Source: Parasphingopyxis algicola (lineage in GTDB: Bacteria; Pseudomonadota; Alphaproteobacteria; Sphingomonadales; Sphingomonadaceae). From it: a stretch of DNA of 64,000 nucleotides. The notes beneath the pieces are model-generated. The model was not told the origin of the DNA. It worked only from the letters and a program-made list of their open reading frames with translations, and did not search any database. Within the stretch, counting starts at the first letter, position 1, and each line of letters begins with the position of its first letter. The stretch is from the NCBI RefSeq assembly GCF_013378075.1, contig NZ_CP051131.1:1860001-1924000 (forward strand), given 5' to 3'. A program made the position numbers and the translations under genes. This document shows positions 51,095 to 60,591 of this stretch, piece by piece.

Positions 51095-53112
51095 GCGCTC
51101 TCTCCTGCGGCGATGAGCATGTTTCCGAACGTGTCGATCGTGATGGTGTAGCCGGGCGGCACGACGGTGGTTGCGCTTTCTTCCTCGATGATGGCCGGGC
51201 TCGACATCGATTGGTCCGGCGCCAGGCGATCGCGTTTCACGATCGGTGTTGCGTGATTGGTGCCGTCGAAGATCACATCGCGTGTGCCGACCTGCGGCTC
51301 GCCCGGCGTCGGCTCGAATGCCGCCCCGTCATCGCCGTGCTCGAAACTGCCGGTGGCAGCGAGACGGATACTGATGATCTCGGTCTCGGATTCTGGCTGC
51401 GAGTGGCCATATCGCCGTTCGTAGAGCCAATGAAAAAGCTCGAGCACGGCAGCGACGGACGCGCCGCGCTCGATCGGAACATTGATCGAATATTCCTGAC
51501 CCTGATAGCGCAGGTCGACCGAGCGCGCGAAGGCCATCGCCTCTTCCGGCACATTCTCCTCGCGCAGCTTCTCGCGTCCCTGCTCTTCAAGCGCGGCGAA
51601 TTCCGCGTCGAGCTTCGCTTCATCAAGGGCGCTCATCACGCCGATATGGCTGGCCATGAGATCGTGCCGAATATCGCTTTGCAGCATGCCCCAGGCCGAG
51701 AATGTGCCCGGGAAACGCGGGATCAGCACTCTTTTCATGTCGAGCTCACGCGCAAGTTCCACCGCGTGCATCGGACCGGCTCCGCCGAACGCGACGAGCG
51801 TGAAATCGCGGGGATCGATGCCCTGGCCCACGGTGATGGTACGCATCGCGTCGGCCATCTTGGCGTTGCTGACGGCAAGTATCCCTTCTGCAAGCTCGCG
51901 GTCGGACAGACCGATCTGCGCGCCAAGCTCGGCCAAAGCGCTGCCCGTGGCTCCGCTGTCGAGCTTCATCTTGCCGTCGAGCAGCGAATCGTCGCCGAGG
52001 CGGCCCAGGAACAGGTTCGCGTCGGTGACGGTCGGTTGCGTCCCGCCGCGCGAATAGCATACCGGCCCGGGATAGGAGCCTGAGCTCTTCGGCCCCACGC
52101 GCAGACCGCCGGCTTCAACCCATGCGATCGAGCCGCCGCCCGCACCGACCGTGTCGATGCTGACGATCGACATCAGCAGCGGCAGCCCCTCGAGCACGGT
52201 TTCAGAAGTCATCTCTGGCTGGCCATCGACCACCAGGCTGAGATCGAACGACGTTCCGCCCATATCGACGCACAGCAGATTGTCGATGCCGGTGCGCCGC
52301 GCCAGCTCGCAGCCGCCGATACTGCCACCGACAGGACCCGACATCAGCGTCGCGATGGGCCGCTCGGTTGCCAGGCGATCGGTCATCACGCCGCCGCTCG
52401 AACCCATCACATGGACGGTCTTGTTCATGCCGGACTCGGCCAGCTCGGCCTTGAGCGTGCGCAGGTACAGCTCGACGACCGGTGCGACATAGGCGTCCAT
52501 CACGGTCGAGGAGGCCCGCTCCACTTCGCGCCATTCGGGCGCGACCTGGTGCGAGAGCGAGACCGATATATCGGGCAGCGCCGCCTTGAGGATCTCGCGC
52601 GCCCGCAATTCGTGGGCGGGGTTGGTATAAGCATGGAGGAAGCAGATCGCGATGGCTTCGAAGCCTTCGGACTTCGCCTTCTCGATGATCGGCGCGAAAT
52701 CCTCTTCGGACAGGGCGGTAACGACCGAGCCGTCCCAGGCCAGCCGCTCGCGCACTTCATGAACGTTGCGCCGCGGCACGAGCTGCTCGGGCTTGCGGTA
52801 ATGGAGCTTGTAAAGCTCTTCGCGGTGGCCGCGCGCGATCGTATAAGTGTCGCTGATGCCGCCGGTCATGACCAGCATCGTCTTGGCGCCGCGCCGTTCG
52901 AGAAACGCGTTCAGCCCGACGGTGGTGCCGTGGACGAAGAAATCGATCTCCGAAGGATCGCCGACCAGCTGGCCGATGCCCTGCAAAACGCCGAGCGCGG
53001 GGTTTTCCTTCGTCGTGGGAACCTTGCCGATGCGCACCGCGCCGGCATCGTCCTCCACCACGATATCCGTGAAGGTCCCGCCGATATCCGCCGACACTTT
53101 GTACTTCGCCAT
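51091..53112 (-). CDS. Hydantoinase A / oxoprolinase family subunit
   Basis: From ATG 53112 the product has 673 residues. The ATP-grasping actin-like fold is marked by SADIGGTFTDIVVED, and NLLCVDMGGTSFDLSL, GAGGGSIAWVEAGGLRVGP and LVAFGGAGPMHA are standard HyuA blocks. The stop overlaps the start of HyuB, so the subunits are coupled. It is the first gene of a leftward HyuA-HyuB-MDR-PutA group. If the reaction is 5-oxoprolinase, it would feed glutamate, as PutA does; this is inference. Confidence 0.94.
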   Translation of the reverse strand: MAKYKVSADIGGTFTDIVVEDDAGAVRIGKVPTTKENPALGVLQGIGQLVGDPSEIDFFVHGTTVGLNAFLERRGAKTMLVMTGGISDTYTIARGHREELYKLHYRKPEQLVPRRNVHEVRERLAWDGSVVTALSEEDFAPIIEKAKSEGFEAIAICFLHAYTNPAHELRAREILKAALPDISVSLSHQVAPEWREVERASSTVMDAYVAPVVELYLRTLKAELAESGMNKTVHVMGSSGGVMTDRLATERPIATLMSGPVGGSIGGCELARRTGIDNLLCVDMGGTSFDLSLVVDGQPEMTSETVLEGLPLLMSIVSIDTVGAGGGSIAWVEAGGLRVGPKSSGSYPGPVCYSRGGTQPTVTDANLFLGRLGDDSLLDGKMKLDSGATGSALAELGAQIGLSDRELAEGILAVSNAKMADAMRTITVGQGIDPRDFTLVAFGGAGPMHAVELARELDMKRVLIPRFPGTFSAWGMLQSDIRHDLMASHIGVMSALDEAKLDAEFAALEEQGREKLREENVPEEAMAFARSVDLRYQGQEYSINVPIERGASVAAVLELFHWLYERRYGHSQPESETEIISIRLAATGSFEHGDDGAAFEPTPGEPQVGTRDVIFDGTNHATPIVKRDRLAPDQSMSSPAIIEEESATTVVPPGYTITIDTFGNMLIAAGESA

Positions 53113-53164
53113 CCTGTCAATCCCGTTCTGTCGGTGCCGCAACACCGGATCGTTTCCATGCTCT

Positions 53165-53674
53165 TCAGTGGAGCTCGATGGGTACCGTCTCGCGCAGAAA
53201 ATCCTCGCTTTCCGCCTGCGCGAAAACGCGCTCCAGGGTTTCGAACCCGGCTGTCACCCGGCCGAACACGGCGAAACCCGCGCCGTCGTCATGGCGCTTG
53301 CCCCCGGAATCGAGCTCCGGCTCGTCGCGCATGCAGATGAAGCAGCTCGGATAGGCTTCCCCCTTGCCGTAGCGCGCTGCTGATACGGCCCAGCGTATAT
53401 GTCTGAGACCGGTCCTATCCGTGCCTTCATGCGCAATCCGATCGAGCGGTCCCGTGCCGTCATATTCCAGACCGAACTGGATCACCTCGATCGGCACCGA
53501 TGCGTGCAGGGACGAGTTCGCCTGGGTCACGATGCGAAAAATGCTCGCGTCGACGAAATCCGGCGTGGCGAAGGCGCGCGCGAAATAAGCGCTGGTTTCG
53601 GGCGCAGCCTCGAAGTCAAACCGGACGGTGAACGCGCCGTATCTGCACGTGAAACTGTAGCTTTCCCTTGCCAT
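53165..53674 (-). CDS. Divergent cyclophilin-like peptidyl-prolyl isomerase
   Basis: This 169-residue protein starts at ATG 53674. Cyclophilin-type blocks are GAFTVRFDFEAAPETSAYFARAF, ASIFRIVTQAN and GFAVFGRVTAGFETLERVF. The catalytic His-Arg pair of classical enzymes is changed to FR, so activity may be low. No signal peptide is seen. It lies between TonB receptor 3 and HyuA. Confidence 0.8.
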   Translation of the reverse strand: MARESYSFTCRYGAFTVRFDFEAAPETSAYFARAFATPDFVDASIFRIVTQANSSLHASVPIEVIQFGLEYDGTGPLDRIAHEGTDRTGLRHIRWAVSAARYGKGEAYPSCFICMRDEPELDSGGKRHDDGAGFAVFGRVTAGFETLERVFAQAESEDFLRETVPIELH

Positions 53675-53744
53675 GGCTCGCTCGCCGGATGGGCGGCTCG
53701 GCCACGAGGATCGCCCGACCGTCGCAGCATAGCCGCCGCACCCA

Positions 53745-56009
53745 TCAGAAGTTGAACCGCAGTTCAGCGCGGAAGGCATGGGGCTGGCCGGCATGGGCAA
53801 AGCCGCCGGTCACGAACTCCGAATTATAGACTTCATCGAAGATATTCGTGCCAGAAATCGTGAAGCTCCAGCGTCCGTCCAGATCCTCGATTCCGACCCG
53901 GGCGTTGACCAGCTGGATCGCCGATCGGGCCGTGCTGTTTTCCGGGTCCCAGAACTGGCGACCGCGATTTTCGAAATCGCCGCGGATGAAAAAGCCGAGC
54001 GAGTTCGAAATGTCGGTCCGGTACTGGATACCGGCATTGATCGTGTTGCTCGCGATATAGGGCGCCTCGTTTCCAACCAGCGCCGGATTGACGCTATACT
54101 GTTCGATATCGCTGTCCGTGAAGCTGACGCCGAGATAGGCGGTCAGGCCGTCGGCCAGCTCCGCCGAGCCTTCGAACTCGACGCCGAGGATGTCGATTTC
54201 GTCGATCGGCACGAGTACCTGTGCGCTGACCGCCCCGATGAAGACGAAATAGGGCGCATTGCTGAGGTCGGTTTTGTAGACCGCGCCGCTGATCGTGGTC
54301 CCTCTGCCCAGTTCGGCCCGGAAACCGGCTTCGATGGTTTCCGTTTCCTCCTGATCGATTACGTCGGTAACGCCGCTCACGCCCGCGCCGGCGGCGATTG
54401 CGCCGACACCGTTCTGGTTGAACTGACCGCTGCGGAAGCCCTTGCCCCAGGACGCGTAGAGCGTTGTCGAATTGCTCGGCTGATAGCGCAGCGTGACCTT
54501 GGGCTGGAACAGGTCGAACGTCGCGCGATTGGTGGCGCCGGGCTGTCCGATCGCCGCGGTGACATTGCCCGCCCCGTCATAGAGCCCCTGATCGGGATCG
54601 ACATTCTGCACGCGCCGGTCGCGATCGTAGCGGCCGGCAACCGACAGCTCCAGGGAGTCGGACAGATCATAGGCGAGATTGAAGAACAGCGCCCATGCCT
54701 CGTTGTCATTGTCATCGGCGATGAAACTGGTGAGCGGGTTCGACGGGTTGAGCACCGGCTCGCGGCGGATCCGCACAATCCCCTGCTCGAGATCGTTCAT
54801 GATCGACGATGAAACGAACCGGTTGGTGTCCAGATAATAGCCCCCGACCATCCAGCGGAAAGGCTGGTTCGATTTGGAGGTCAGGCGGACCTCCTGGCTG
54901 AAGGTCTCGATATCGAAGAATTGGGATTGGGTCCCGTCGAAGAACGGAAAAGCCGGCGAGGGCGTGATAGTACTCGCGGCCGAATAGGGGAACTGGTCGC
55001 TCGCGGTGCTCTGCGTGATCCTGTCATAGGCGGAGATGAATTTTAGATCCCCGAAGCCCAGATCGATGTTCACGCGCAGCGAAAGCTGGTCGATATCGCG
55101 ATCGTCGAGTCCTAGATTGTTGGCGAAAAAATCGCGTTGCACCAGATCGGCGTCGTTGATCGTAAAATCGAACGCGGTCGACAGGCCCGACGCCGGATCG
55201 ATGATCGCCGGCTGGTAGGAGAAGTTGAGCGAGCCCGCATCGGTCCGCACTATCGAACCGCGCAGGTCGATCGTCACCGTGTCGGACGGAAGGAAGCGCA
55301 GATGGCCGCGCAATGCGATATCTTCGAGATAGTCGGCTTCTTCGTCCAGGAATACATTGTCGAGAAAGCCCTCGCGATCGAGATATTTTCCCGAGACCCG
55401 GAACAACACCTGGTCTTCGACGATCGGGCCGGACAGCGAAACCTCGGCGCCATATTCCCCACCGGTACCGGCATGGAGATTGACATAGCCCTCGAAATCG
55501 TTGGTCGGCATCCGGGTGTTGATGAGGATCGCGCCGCCGGTGGCGTTGCGACCATAGAGCGCTCCCTGCGGCCCGCGCAGAACCTCGACGCTTTCAAGGT
55601 CGAACAGCGGCTGGTCGAAGCTGCGCGAATTGACCTGTAGCACGTCGTCGACCACCACCGCGACCGGCGGTTCGCCGTTGCGGGTCTGGGACAGGCCGCG
55701 AATGGAAATGAAGTTCGTTCCCGCATCCTGGGAGTTCGAGAAGGTAACGCCCGGCGTCAGCGCAATGAAATCGTCCACCCGCTGGATATTGGCATCCTCG
55801 AGCGCCTGCGCGTCGAAGACGGTCTCCGAGATCGGCACGTCAAGCAGGGATTCATCGCGACCACGAGCGGTCACGATTATGACGTTGGTGCCCACATCTT
55901 CTTCGGTGGTTGCGGCGTCCGCTTCTTGGGCATGGGCCGGCGCCATCATCAAAGTACCGCTTATGCCCAAAGCGGTCGTGGCAAGTGTCGCGCGCAGGAA
56001 TTTTCTCAT
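53745..56009 (-). CDS. TonB-dependent outer-membrane receptor 3
   Basis: From ATG 56009 the product has 754 residues. Signal peptide ending AHAQEA, TonB-box-like VIIVTARGRD, plug with VEVLRGPQGALYGRNATGGAILINT and a barrel ending in FRAELRFNF. The ligand is unknown. It follows the MalT-like activator gene on the same strand and is the likely target of that regulator. Confidence 0.93.
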   Translation of the reverse strand: MRKFLRATLATTALGISGTLMMAPAHAQEADAATTEEDVGTNVIIVTARGRDESLLDVPISETVFDAQALEDANIQRVDDFIALTPGVTFSNSQDAGTNFISIRGLSQTRNGEPPVAVVVDDVLQVNSRSFDQPLFDLESVEVLRGPQGALYGRNATGGAILINTRMPTNDFEGYVNLHAGTGGEYGAEVSLSGPIVEDQVLFRVSGKYLDREGFLDNVFLDEEADYLEDIALRGHLRFLPSDTVTIDLRGSIVRTDAGSLNFSYQPAIIDPASGLSTAFDFTINDADLVQRDFFANNLGLDDRDIDQLSLRVNIDLGFGDLKFISAYDRITQSTASDQFPYSAASTITPSPAFPFFDGTQSQFFDIETFSQEVRLTSKSNQPFRWMVGGYYLDTNRFVSSSIMNDLEQGIVRIRREPVLNPSNPLTSFIADDNDNEAWALFFNLAYDLSDSLELSVAGRYDRDRRVQNVDPDQGLYDGAGNVTAAIGQPGATNRATFDLFQPKVTLRYQPSNSTTLYASWGKGFRSGQFNQNGVGAIAAGAGVSGVTDVIDQEETETIEAGFRAELGRGTTISGAVYKTDLSNAPYFVFIGAVSAQVLVPIDEIDILGVEFEGSAELADGLTAYLGVSFTDSDIEQYSVNPALVGNEAPYIASNTINAGIQYRTDISNSLGFFIRGDFENRGRQFWDPENSTARSAIQLVNARVGIEDLDGRWSFTISGTNIFDEVYNSEFVTGGFAHAGQPHAFRAELRFNF

Positions 56010-56125
56010 TTTTGGCACCCCCAAAGGTTCTCGATTTATTGCCTCCACGATAGCACCGGATATGTTTGCCGGGCGGCAACAATCGGGTGGCTCGATCGGC
56101 GAGAAGAGGGGGGCGGTCTCCCAAG

Positions 56126-56160
56126 CCTACCCGAACAGGTAGGAGCGCCGCCTGTTCGGG
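56126..56160 (-). repeat. Two mutually exclusive hairpins between MalT-like gene and TonB receptor 3
   Basis: CCCGAACAGG (56130-56139) pairs perfectly with CCTGTTCGGG (56151-56160), 10 bp. Its left arm also takes part in a second perfect stem, CCTACC/GGTAGG (56126-56131, 56138-56143). No T-run follows on the minus strand. It may be a terminator of the activator gene or a leader switch for the receptor gene. Confidence 0.5.
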
Positions 56161-56170
56161 CCGGCCGGGA

Positions 56171-58855
56171 TCAATCGATGAGGTTGGTCTGCCGGGCGAC
56201 GGCAACGGCCTGCGTCCGCCGGTTCACCTCGAGCTTCGAGAAAATATTCTTGAGGTGGAATTTCACCGTATTCTCGGTCAATTCGAACCTGCGGGCAATT
56301 TCCTTGTTCGAACATCCCTGGGCCAGCTGTTCGAGAATTTCCTGCTCGCGTGCGCTCAGCAACTCGTTGCCGGATTGCGGGCGCATTTCTCGGCGCCGCT
56401 TCTGAACCTGCGACACGAAATTTCCGAGCAATACATTTTCCTGGTTCAGGCTCAGTTCGATCTTCCGCCCGCCGAGGATCGGCTTGAGCGGCTCGAGGCC
56501 GATGAACGGGCCGAGAATTCCTTGCGGTGCGGCAAGGACCAGGGCCTCCCGCAAGGCATCAATGCTCCGCTCGTTCTTGTCCAGTTGCCAGAGCAGCAAC
56601 GCCTCCGAAACGAGGAGCCGGATCTCGAAAAAGTTGGCCCCGCGCTCGCGTCCGTCGTGGATGCTTTGCCGCAGGGCGTTCGCCGCGATCGACGGCGACA
56701 TTTTGCGGGCGATCGCCAGGTTGGAAACGGCAATGAAATGATTCTGCCAGTCGCGCGCGGACGTCCTGAGATCGTGCGTCCTGACCCAGTTGCCGACGTC
56801 TTCCGCGAGTTTGGTGACTTCATGCGCATGCCCTCGAAGATACGCCCCGCGCATCTTGAGAATGATTGCCTGCCGCTCGAGCCTTGTGAGGCTACGGCGC
56901 TTTGCGAGCTCGAGCATGCGGTCGCAAAACTCGGCGGCGGTACCCAGATCGCCATGCTGTTCGCAGGCCGCCACCCCCGCGTCGAGACCGACGAGATAGA
57001 CCTCCGTCCAGCCGTCATTTTTCTCGATATGCGCCAGAACATTGGAGAATTCGTCGATCTCGGGCTTCTCGACCTCGCCGGCCCAGGTGCGAATCGCAAA
57101 ATCCACGACCTGCGCCATTCTCTTGAGTCCGCTATCAGAGCCGAAATTGTTCTCCGCCAGATCCAGGGCCTGCACGATGTTGGCCTTGGCGAGGTCGAGT
57201 TTTCCCAGATAGAGCGCGTGCGTGGCGGCGTGGATGTAGCAGTAATTCAGACCCAGGACCGATCCGCTGCGCCGCATCTCGCGAAAGGCGAGCTCGAGAT
57301 TGTCATGCGCGCGATCGAGTTCGCCCGACGAGAACAGCGCGATCACCGCCTCGCACAACAATGTGCCGCCCTCCAGCGGAGTCCATTCGTCAAGCTGGCT
57401 CGGCATGTCGCGCGCCGCGGTTCGCACGGTCCAGTCCCGGGTGTCCTCATACGCGCCGATCATTGATCCCACCAAGCGCCGGTCGCGCTCGTACGCGTCG
57501 GCCGAACCGGCCGCGCGTAGCGCCTCGGAGGCATCGAGAAGCCCTCGCGCTTCCTGATATTTTCCATCCTTGCAACACAGATAGGATTTGGCGATCATCA
57601 GCCGCGCGCTGCTGGAGATCAGATGTTCGGGCGCCAGCCTGAGCAAGGTCCGCATCACATTGATGCCCTCGGTCAGAATGATGGACCAGCCTCCAGCGTC
57701 GAGTATGAGGCGTTCGACCAGTGCATCGTCCTCTGCCAGCCGTGCGTATCGAACGGCGGCGATGAGCTGATTATTCGCCTCGAACCAGGCGCTGGCCGCG
57801 GCATAGAGTTCGATGACCCGGCCCGGCGCCTCGGCCAGCAGCGTTTCGCGCAGATATTCCGCAACCAGATGGTGCAGCCGGACCCATCCGCCCTGCACGT
57901 CGGTCGGAACAAGCAGCGCGCTGAAGCTCTCGAGCTCGCGCAACATTGCGAGGCTTTTGTTCGAACCGCAAACGGCATCGGCGAGCGATGCGTTGAATTG
58001 CTCGAGGACACTCATGCTGAGCAGGAATTCGCGCACATCGGGCGCGAGCGTATCGAGTACCTGCTTGGTGAGATAGGAGGCAATCAGCCCCGAAGAAATC
58101 CCCGATTGAAAGGCCGAGTCGGGTTGGGCCTGTTTCTGCACACGCGCCAGCTGGACCGCGACCGGCCAGCCCTCCGTAAGCTCGAAAATCTCCCGGGCGA
58201 CCGACTCTTCGATCTGCATCCCGAGCGCCGCGCTCGATTCCGTCTGCGTCAATCGCAGCTGTTCCGGTCCGATCTCGACGACATCGCCGGCAGCAACCAG
58301 GCTCGGCAATTCGATCGGAGGGGCCTGTCTGCTGTTGAGCACCAAGGTGAAGTTGGACGGAGCCTCGCGGATCATCTGGTCGAGCAGCGCATTGGTCTCG
58401 GGCGAAGCCGCCAGATGCATGTCGTCGAGGATCAGCACGCAGCGCTCGGGAAAATTGCCGATCCGGCGCATGAGGCTGCTCAGCACCACTTGCGGCCTGG
58501 AATCGGGAAAGCCGTTGCGTGCCGCCACCTCGAACTGGCCCAGTTCGGCGCCCGCGTCGGCCAAGGAAAGGGTGATGTAAGCGAGAAACTGCCCGGCTGC
58601 GCAATCGGCTTCGTCGAGGCTGAGCCATCCGATGATGTCGCCCTTGCCTTGCCGTGCATCGAACCACTGGCAGAGCAGCGTCGATTTGCCGAAGCCGGCC
58701 GGCGCGACCAGAAATATCGCCTTGGCGGACAGGCCTGCGTCGAGCCGCTCGATCAGGCGCGCGCGATCGACCAGGCTGATATTGGGTCGGCTGGGGGCGA
58801 ATTTGCTGGCAACGATCCAGCCGTCTTCGCCGCCCAATTCTTCCTCGTCAGCCAT
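56171..58855 (-). CDS. Large MalT-like (LAL) LuxR-family transcriptional activator
   Basis: This 894-residue protein has an N-terminal ATPase with Walker A APAGFGKST (about 51-59) and a Walker-B-like CVLILDDMH. A helical repeat region follows, and the C-terminal LuxR helix-turn-helix (LSAREQEILEQLAQGCSNKEIARRF, NTVKFHLKNIFSKLEVNRRTQ) ends the protein. Such regulators are activated by a small molecule and ATP. It lies upstream of TonB receptor 3 and downstream of the amidohydrolase gene, all on the minus strand. Confidence 0.92.
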   Translation of the reverse strand: MADEEELGGEDGWIVASKFAPSRPNISLVDRARLIERLDAGLSAKAIFLVAPAGFGKSTLLCQWFDARQGKGDIIGWLSLDEADCAAGQFLAYITLSLADAGAELGQFEVAARNGFPDSRPQVVLSSLMRRIGNFPERCVLILDDMHLAASPETNALLDQMIREAPSNFTLVLNSRQAPPIELPSLVAAGDVVEIGPEQLRLTQTESSAALGMQIEESVAREIFELTEGWPVAVQLARVQKQAQPDSAFQSGISSGLIASYLTKQVLDTLAPDVREFLLSMSVLEQFNASLADAVCGSNKSLAMLRELESFSALLVPTDVQGGWVRLHHLVAEYLRETLLAEAPGRVIELYAAASAWFEANNQLIAAVRYARLAEDDALVERLILDAGGWSIILTEGINVMRTLLRLAPEHLISSSARLMIAKSYLCCKDGKYQEARGLLDASEALRAAGSADAYERDRRLVGSMIGAYEDTRDWTVRTAARDMPSQLDEWTPLEGGTLLCEAVIALFSSGELDRAHDNLELAFREMRRSGSVLGLNYCYIHAATHALYLGKLDLAKANIVQALDLAENNFGSDSGLKRMAQVVDFAIRTWAGEVEKPEIDEFSNVLAHIEKNDGWTEVYLVGLDAGVAACEQHGDLGTAAEFCDRMLELAKRRSLTRLERQAIILKMRGAYLRGHAHEVTKLAEDVGNWVRTHDLRTSARDWQNHFIAVSNLAIARKMSPSIAANALRQSIHDGRERGANFFEIRLLVSEALLLWQLDKNERSIDALREALVLAAPQGILGPFIGLEPLKPILGGRKIELSLNQENVLLGNFVSQVQKRRREMRPQSGNELLSAREQEILEQLAQGCSNKEIARRFELTENTVKFHLKNIFSKLEVNRRTQAVAVARQTNLID

Positions 58856-58962
58856 AATTGCCCGTCCGCCTCAAAGCCCCGCCAACGGTTAGCGCGGGAT
58901 GCCAATGCGCGCCAGCACGACGGCGGGAGGCCTCAGCGGCCCAATTTTTGCGCGCTGGTCCT

Positions 58963-60192
58963 TCACAACCGGTTTTTGACGATCGCGCCCTGTTTGACGA
59001 TGACCGGCATATGCGCGCCCTGATCCTGCAGGACCGACAGATCTTCGAGCGGATTGTCATCGAGAAGAAGCAGATCGGCAATCGCGCCGGTTGCAATCAA
59101 CCCGAGCTCGTCCGTTTGCCTAAGTATTTCCGCGTTGATCCGGGTTGCAGAATGAAGAATCTGCGCCGGGCTCTCGACCTGCGAACGGACTAGGAATTCG
59201 CGCGACTGGTGATCGAAGCTGTCGCCGAGCAGATCGGTGCCAAGCCCCAATTTAACGCCAGCCTCGCGACAAATCCGGATCGATTCCAGCCCAGCATCGC
59301 GCACGCGCGCGAGCTTTGTCAGCATGGCCTCGCTCCAGCCGCTGTCTGCCGCAGACTCGGCGAGAACTTCGTAGGTGATCAGGGTCGGCACCAGATAGGC
59401 GCCCCTGTCGGCGGCGAGCGCCGCGGTCGCCTCGTCGATCATATTGCCGTGCTCGATCGTCCGCACACCGCATTCCAGCGCTACGCGGATGGCGTCGGCG
59501 CCATAGGCATGGGCCATCACATAGGTGCCGCGCCGTTGCGCTTCCTCCACGATCACGGCGATCTCTGACGGGCTGTACTGGTTGCGCTCAAGCGGGTCGT
59601 GCGGCGACGATGCGCCGCCCGACACCATGATCTTGATCTGGTCCGCGCCCTTGCGCAGTTCTTCGCGCACCGTGCGGCGGACATCGTCGATCCCGTCGGC
59701 GATGCGCGACGTGAAGGCCAGCGCATGCGCGCAATGACAAACGTCGCGATCGTCGGTCCGCGAGCGAAAGTCGCCATGCCCGCCAGTCTGACTCAGCGCC
59801 CGCCCGGCGATAAACAGGCGGGGCCCCTCGATCAGGCCGTCCTCGACCGCCTGCTTGATGCCCCAATCGGCGCCGGCCGCATCGCGGACCGTGGTGAAGC
59901 CGCGCTGCAGCATGCCTTCTAGGATACGGCTCGCCCGCGCACTCATGAGGGTGGGCGGCACCTCGCTCAGCCGGGCGAGATTGGTGTCGGCGAGAAAGGG
60001 ATGGACGTGGCAATCGATGAGCCCAGGCAAAAGGAAGCGCCCGTTAGCATCGATCTTTTCGATAGAATCGCCGTCGAGCCCCGATCCGATCTCCGCGATC
60101 CGTCCATCCCTTATCCTCAGATCGACAGGGTCGGAGATGGTCTCCGCTTCGGGATCGACGATCCGCGCATTGGCCAGCAGAATTTCGCTCAT
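58963..60192 (-). CDS. Metal-dependent amidohydrolase (dipeptidase/imidazolonepropionase-like)
   Basis: This 409-residue protein has the amidohydrolase barrel: metal site CHVHPF, the likely bridging Lys in QIKIMVSGG, His residues in VMAHAYGADAI and TIEHGNMID, and the Asp in GLGTDLLGD. No signal peptide is seen, so it acts in the cytoplasm. Related proteins hydrolyse proline dipeptides, imidazolonepropionate or other cyclic amides; the substrate is unknown. Its neighbours HyuA/HyuB and PutA fit a general amide or amino-acid-derived catabolism. Confidence 0.9.
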   Translation of the reverse strand: MSEILLANARIVDPEAETISDPVDLRIRDGRIAEIGSGLDGDSIEKIDANGRFLLPGLIDCHVHPFLADTNLARLSEVPPTLMSARASRILEGMLQRGFTTVRDAAGADWGIKQAVEDGLIEGPRLFIAGRALSQTGGHGDFRSRTDDRDVCHCAHALAFTSRIADGIDDVRRTVREELRKGADQIKIMVSGGASSPHDPLERNQYSPSEIAVIVEEAQRRGTYVMAHAYGADAIRVALECGVRTIEHGNMIDEATAALAADRGAYLVPTLITYEVLAESAADSGWSEAMLTKLARVRDAGLESIRICREAGVKLGLGTDLLGDSFDHQSREFLVRSQVESPAQILHSATRINAEILRQTDELGLIATGAIADLLLLDDNPLEDLSVLQDQGAHMPVIVKQGAIVKNRL

Positions 60193-60591
60193 GATATCAT
60201 CGCCGCATCGGTCCGCTATTCAAGATTTCGCACCTCCTACCCCGGCGCGGCGAATGCTTTCGCCGCAACCATTCTGTGACATCTTGCGCATTTTTCCGAC
60301 GAACGAAAGCTATCCATTCGGGTGGCATCCGGCCGAGCATTGGTCGAGTGCGACGTACCGCCACGGGTTTCTTCAGCCCCCCAGTCGGTTCTTTCGATCC
60401 TCTTGGACGGGAATCGTACGCGATGGCACCGCGTCAAACGCTTCGAGTCCGGTTCCAGCTGCGTTCCGACCGGGCCGCATGAAATCGATCGCGCAATGTC
60501 TGAAAACGCGGATAATCGCAAACCGCTTGCCGCTTCTCCCTGCACCTCCTAGTTTTTCCACACGCCACGTGACCGAGAACGGACGGAAAAC
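60193..60591. other. Gap between amidohydrolase and solute-binding protein genes
   Basis: It holds a perfect 8-bp hairpin, GCGGCGAA-TGCT-TTCGCCGC (60247-60266), about 55 bp upstream of the amidohydrolase start. No gene is recognised on either strand; the remaining open frames have no domain. Confidence 0.55.

Noticed and set aside
49721-51151. 476-residue plus-strand frame opposite hyuB
   Set aside because: HyuB motifs establish the minus strand; the antisense frame lacks a start signal and a domain.
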